Assembly: GCA_029565065.1 (NCBI GenBank)
Contig: JAKQOW010000179.1
Location: 1 to 49,683, forward strand
Direction: 5' to 3'
Source of the DNA: Acidobacteriota bacterium
Lineage (GTDB): Bacteria; Acidobacteriota; JAAYUB01
Length of the DNA: 49,683 nucleotides
Shown here: in pieces, positions 47,164-49,683 of the stretch
Numbering within the stretch: the first letter of the stretch is position 1
Layout of the letters: the number at the start of each line of letters is the position of its first letter
Notes under the pieces: model-generated
The model's input: the letters and a program-made list of their open reading frames with translations, nothing else
The model's database searches: none
Told to the model about the DNA's origin: nothing
Program-made: the position numbers and the translations under genes

Positions 47164-48006
47164 TCAGCGCTCGAGCCGGATCTGACCCTTGTATGTCTCC
47201 ACGCTCAGGCGGACCGTTTCCAGCCCGGTCCCTTCCACCGGCCGCATCGGACCGGCCTCGGCAGAGCGGCCGAGGCGATCGATGAGCGTGCCCTTGGACG
47301 AGATGTCCGAAATGACGGTTACGGGCTGACGGCTGTCCAGCACCAGTCGGATGTCCCCTTTGTAGGTCTTCAACCGGCAGCGCCCCTCGAGCCGGCTGGC
47401 TTCGATGTCGATCCGGCCCTTGTAGGTCTCAGCGTCCAGCCGGCCGGCCAGCCGGGTGAAGTCGACCTCGCCCTTGTATGTATCCATGACGACTTCGCCG
47501 GACAGGTCGCGCCCGCGCACTGTACCCTTATAGGTCTGGATCTGGATCCTGCCGTCGAAGCCGTCCAGTTCGATGTCAGACTTGTAGTCCTCCACCACCA
47601 GCCGGACCTTTCGCGGGGCGTGCACCTTCAGGTGGGCGTACGGCAGGATCTTGGAACTGTCGAAACCCAGCCAGCCGCGCTCGGCCGGCACGTCGTCGTA
47701 ATCCACCTCGACCGTCACGGCGCCGCGGTTCCCGGTCACCACGACGCGGGTGGCGTCGACGGTCTTCCGGGCGTACGAGTCGCTGACATCGGCGGGCGCT
47801 TCGATGGTCGCGTGCACCTCGACCAGCGGCTTATCCCAGGGGATGAGTTCAATCGTTCCCTTGTAGGTGCAGACGCGCAGGCGACCGTCGGGCTCCAGGC
47901 TGGCCGTCTGGTGGAAGTCCTTCGCGCGGGCCGCCCAGGCCGGCGCTGCCAAGAGCAAAGCCAGCGCCAACACAGCCAGTGCCGACCGAAAAATGTGACG
48001 CCTCAT
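47164..48006 (-). CDS. DUF4097-like secreted protein with TYKG repeats
   Basis: A protein of 280 residues with a signal peptide (about 1-25). The mature chain is a regular beta-repeat in which TYKG recurs at 47-50, 158-161, 176-179, 194-197, 214-217 and 271-274, with a degenerate YKSD at 141-144. In the centre the spacing is close to 18 residues. This fits the DUF4097/DUF2807 beta-helical putative adhesin group. Each repeat has the form [acidic/polar]-TYKG-x-[VI]-x-[LFI]. A cell-surface or periplasmic structural role is likely; function is not established. Confidence 0.8.
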   Translation of the reverse strand: MRRHIFRSALAVLALALLLAAPAWAARAKDFHQTASLEPDGRLRVCTYKGTIELIPWDKPLVEVHATIEAPADVSDSYARKTVDATRVVVTGNRGAVTVEVDYDDVPAERGWLGFDSSKILPYAHLKVHAPRKVRLVVEDYKSDIELDGFDGRIQIQTYKGTVRGRDLSGEVVMDTYKGEVDFTRLAGRLDAETYKGRIDIEASRLEGRCRLKTYKGDIRLVLDSRQPVTVISDISSKGTLIDRLGRSAEAGPMRPVEGTGLETVRLSVETYKGQIRLER

Positions 48007-48135
48007 GGTGCCTCCTCCTTGATCGGGCGCCGGCGAGTGCGGACGCCCGGCATCATGACAACCAGTACGAAATCCGGCCTCCTGAAGTTCACCCGGACAA
48101 TCCGACGCCCGGCCGATCGTCGACAGGCATAAACG

Positions 48136-48165
48136 GGAACGGCCGGGGCAGGCCCCGGCCGTTCC
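48136..48165 (-). terminator. Terminator-like hairpin after saccharopine dehydrogenase gene
   Basis: A 13-bp perfect stem GGAACGGCCGGGG (48136-48148) / CCCCGGCCGTTCC (48153-48165) with a CAGG loop, 30 nt after the stop. It is followed on the minus strand by CGTTTATG, a weak T-tract. Confidence 0.7.
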
Positions 48166-48194
48166 GATGGAGTGTAACGGGCTCGGTCAGCCGG

Positions 48195-49511
48195 TCAGAT
48201 CTTGTCCACTTTCTCCGTGAACCGGATGCCGGTGTTCTCGAGCTCTCCGAGGACCGGCAGGTAGATGGCCGGGTCCACCGGGATGAGCACGCCGGTGGCC
48301 CGGATCTTGCCCTCGAGCAGGAGCCGGGTGGCGATGGCGGCCGGCAGCGCCACGGTCCGGGCGACGGCCGTTTCGACCCCTTCGACGCCGAAATCCACCA
48401 TCTGGGAGGTGAAACGCTCCTTGTGCCCGTCGGGGAATTCGCCGACGACTTCGTGCAGCATGACCACCATGTCCCGCTGCCCCTTGGCGTAGGACATTTT
48501 GGGGAGCAGGTAGTCCGTCAGCACGTCCAGGGGAGGATACTGGCCCTTGTTGATGGGCGTGTCCATGAAGAGCCCCATGTAATCGAGCTTTTCCATGATC
48601 TGGGGCTTCTGCTCCAGCTTGAATTTCTTGGCGAACGCGGCCTTGACGTCGCTTCCGGCGAGACCGGCCAGCCGGGCGGTGAGGGCCTTGTGGGTGAGCC
48701 CGGCGGTGTCCAGCGGATCCAGCGACAGCCAACCCGACTTGCTCACCACGCTCCACACCTCGCACCAGCCGGGGAAGCGGATGGTTCCCCGGAACATGGT
48801 CCGGATGTCGGGCAGGTTGTAGATGTCAATGTAGGAGATGGAGTCGCGGTTGGGGTAGAACTCCATCTGGCCCACGCCTTCGATGGAGAGCGGATGATGG
48901 TCGTCGAACAGGTTTTCGGAGGCGATGTTCACGACCTGCCCGTCTTTGCGGTACATGGCCGTGTTGCGCCCGGCCAGCACCACGCCGCGCGGGCTCCAGG
49001 AAAACTTGTATTTCAGGGGATTGTCCAGGTTGTCGGGGCCGGGCAGGGCGCCGCAGTAGGAGTTGAACACGGTGACCGTGCCGCCGCGGTGCTGGATGTC
49101 GTGGATCATTTTCATGGCGGACATGTGGTCGATGCCCGGGTCGAGGCCGATCTCGTTGAGGAAGCAGAGGCCCTTGGCCCGGACCTGGGCGTCCAGCGCC
49201 TTCATCTCCGGCTTGACGTAGGAGGTGGTGATCATGTGCTTGCCGGCTTCGATGCAGGCGTTGGCCACCTGCAGGTGGTAGATCCACGGCAGCAGCGAGA
49301 TCACCACATCATGCTCGGCCACCATCTGGCGGAGCCGGTCGGCCTCCTCCACCACCCACGCCACGGCCCGGCCGTTCGGATGCTGATCCAGCAGGGCGGC
49401 CGCTTTGTCGAGTGTCCGCGATGCCACCGTCACCTGGATGCCGTGCGTGAGCAGGTACTGGACCAGCGGCTTCGACACCAGGCCGGCCCCGAGCAACAAC
49501 GCTTTTTTCAT
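48195..49511 (-). CDS. Saccharopine dehydrogenase family oxidoreductase
   Basis: A protein of 438 residues. The N-terminal Rossmann fold starts KKALLLGAGLVSKPLVQYL (GAGLVSK, about 8-14). VISLLPWIYH and EIGLDPGIDHMSAMKMI, typical of saccharopine reductase-type enzymes, follow, and then the large C-terminal domain. It probably catalyses the glutamate-forming step of lysine degradation or synthesis; direction is not readable. No lysine-ketoglutarate reductase gene is within the window, though it may lie just beyond. AAGGAG precedes the start; a TATAAT-like box sits very close (about 16 nt from ATG). Confidence 0.9.
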   Translation of the reverse strand: MKKALLLGAGLVSKPLVQYLLTHGIQVTVASRTLDKAAALLDQHPNGRAVAWVVEEADRLRQMVAEHDVVISLLPWIYHLQVANACIEAGKHMITTSYVKPEMKALDAQVRAKGLCFLNEIGLDPGIDHMSAMKMIHDIQHRGGTVTVFNSYCGALPGPDNLDNPLKYKFSWSPRGVVLAGRNTAMYRKDGQVVNIASENLFDDHHPLSIEGVGQMEFYPNRDSISYIDIYNLPDIRTMFRGTIRFPGWCEVWSVVSKSGWLSLDPLDTAGLTHKALTARLAGLAGSDVKAAFAKKFKLEQKPQIMEKLDYMGLFMDTPINKGQYPPLDVLTDYLLPKMSYAKGQRDMVVMLHEVVGEFPDGHKERFTSQMVDFGVEGVETAVARTVALPAAIATRLLLEGKIRATGVLIPVDPAIYLPVLGELENTGIRFTEKVDKI

Positions 49512-49683
49512 GACTGACTCCTTTTTGATTATATTAATGATGCCACTACTGTCCGGTTAAAGTTCTCGCTGATCGATAAAAAGTAATTTATATGTGTAAG
49601 TTGCACGGAAAATCCCCTGTCCACGATTTGAATCTCCGGCTACCATTTCTGGGCTATTCATCCCAATACCCAGGAATGGCTTA
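49512..49683. other. AT-rich upstream region, truncated by window end
   Basis: Contains CGGACA-N16-TATAAT on the minus strand (about 49528-49555), a weak promoter for the saccharopine gene with an unusually short leader. Near the edge there is a dyad CCATTTCTGGG (49643-49653) / CCCAGGAATGG (49669-49679) of unknown role. No gene is seen. Confidence 0.35.

Noticed and set aside
49643..49679. Terminator or attachment site at the window edge
   Set aside because: Imperfect 11-bp dyad with a 15-nt loop and no T-run; the context is cut off.

Overview
The window is about 49.7 kb of high-GC, densely coded DNA from a Gram-negative (diderm) bacterium. It carries Kdo synthesis (kdsA, kdsC, kdsD), a heptosyltransferase, an outer-membrane polysaccharide exporter and a TonB-type receptor with an N-terminal carboxypeptidase-regulatory-like domain. 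That receptor type, the DUF4388 domain, the M16 peptidase pair and the baeRF protein together suggest an Acidobacteriota-like organism. This placement is inference from gene content; no rRNA is present to confirm it. I see no transposase, integrase, phage gene or CRISPR array.

Layout. 1-901: a non-coding repeat island with a 31-bp inverted repeat. 902-6725: an EI24-type membrane protein, a DUF374 acyltransferase, an L-2-hydroxyglutarate oxidase-like enzyme, and a translationally coupled aminotransferase-PEP carboxykinase pair. 6987-15245: an exopolysaccharide locus with a small Cys-rich secreted protein, an outer-membrane beta-barrel, a Wza-type exporter, an O-antigen-ligase/TPR fusion and, convergent to them, a Wzc-type tyrosine kinase whose catalytic domain is interrupted by a DUF4388-like module. 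15345-17405: uvrB. 17443-21115: an active/inactive M16 metallopeptidase pair. 21298-25373: waaF, then an opposing cluster of an HExxH protein, a GAF protein and a zinc-ribbon/TPR membrane protein. 25448-31388: two MacB-like permeases without an ATPase, then pgi-nfi-alaX. 31389-31635: a second repeat island. 31636-36455: a tightly packed pyrG-kdsA-kdsD-kdsC-wzm operon. 36698-36774: initiator tRNA with its own promoter and terminator. 37022-43169: a secreted unknown, a baeRF protein, a membrane-anchored unknown, a D-cysteine desulfhydrase-like enzyme and a membrane-embedded spermidine-synthase-like protein. 43170-43629: a third repeat island. 43712-49511: the TonB receptor, a DUF4097-like protein with TYKG repeats, and saccharopine dehydrogenase.

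How the genes fit together. Much of the window serves the cell envelope: Kdo made from arabinose-5-P, with CTP supplied by PyrG for later CMP-Kdo formation; heptose transfer; polysaccharide polymerisation and export; and outer-membrane uptake. The rest is central metabolism (pgi, pckA, aminotransferase, lhgO, saccharopine dehydrogenase) and fidelity or repair (uvrB, endonuclease V, AlaX).

The two most unusual signals are: (i) three intergenic islands built from the same set of degenerate 6-9-nt tandem words, two of them with the same block order, lying 3' of a gene; and (ii) the tyrosine-kinase domain split by a DUF4388-like insertion of about 175 residues.
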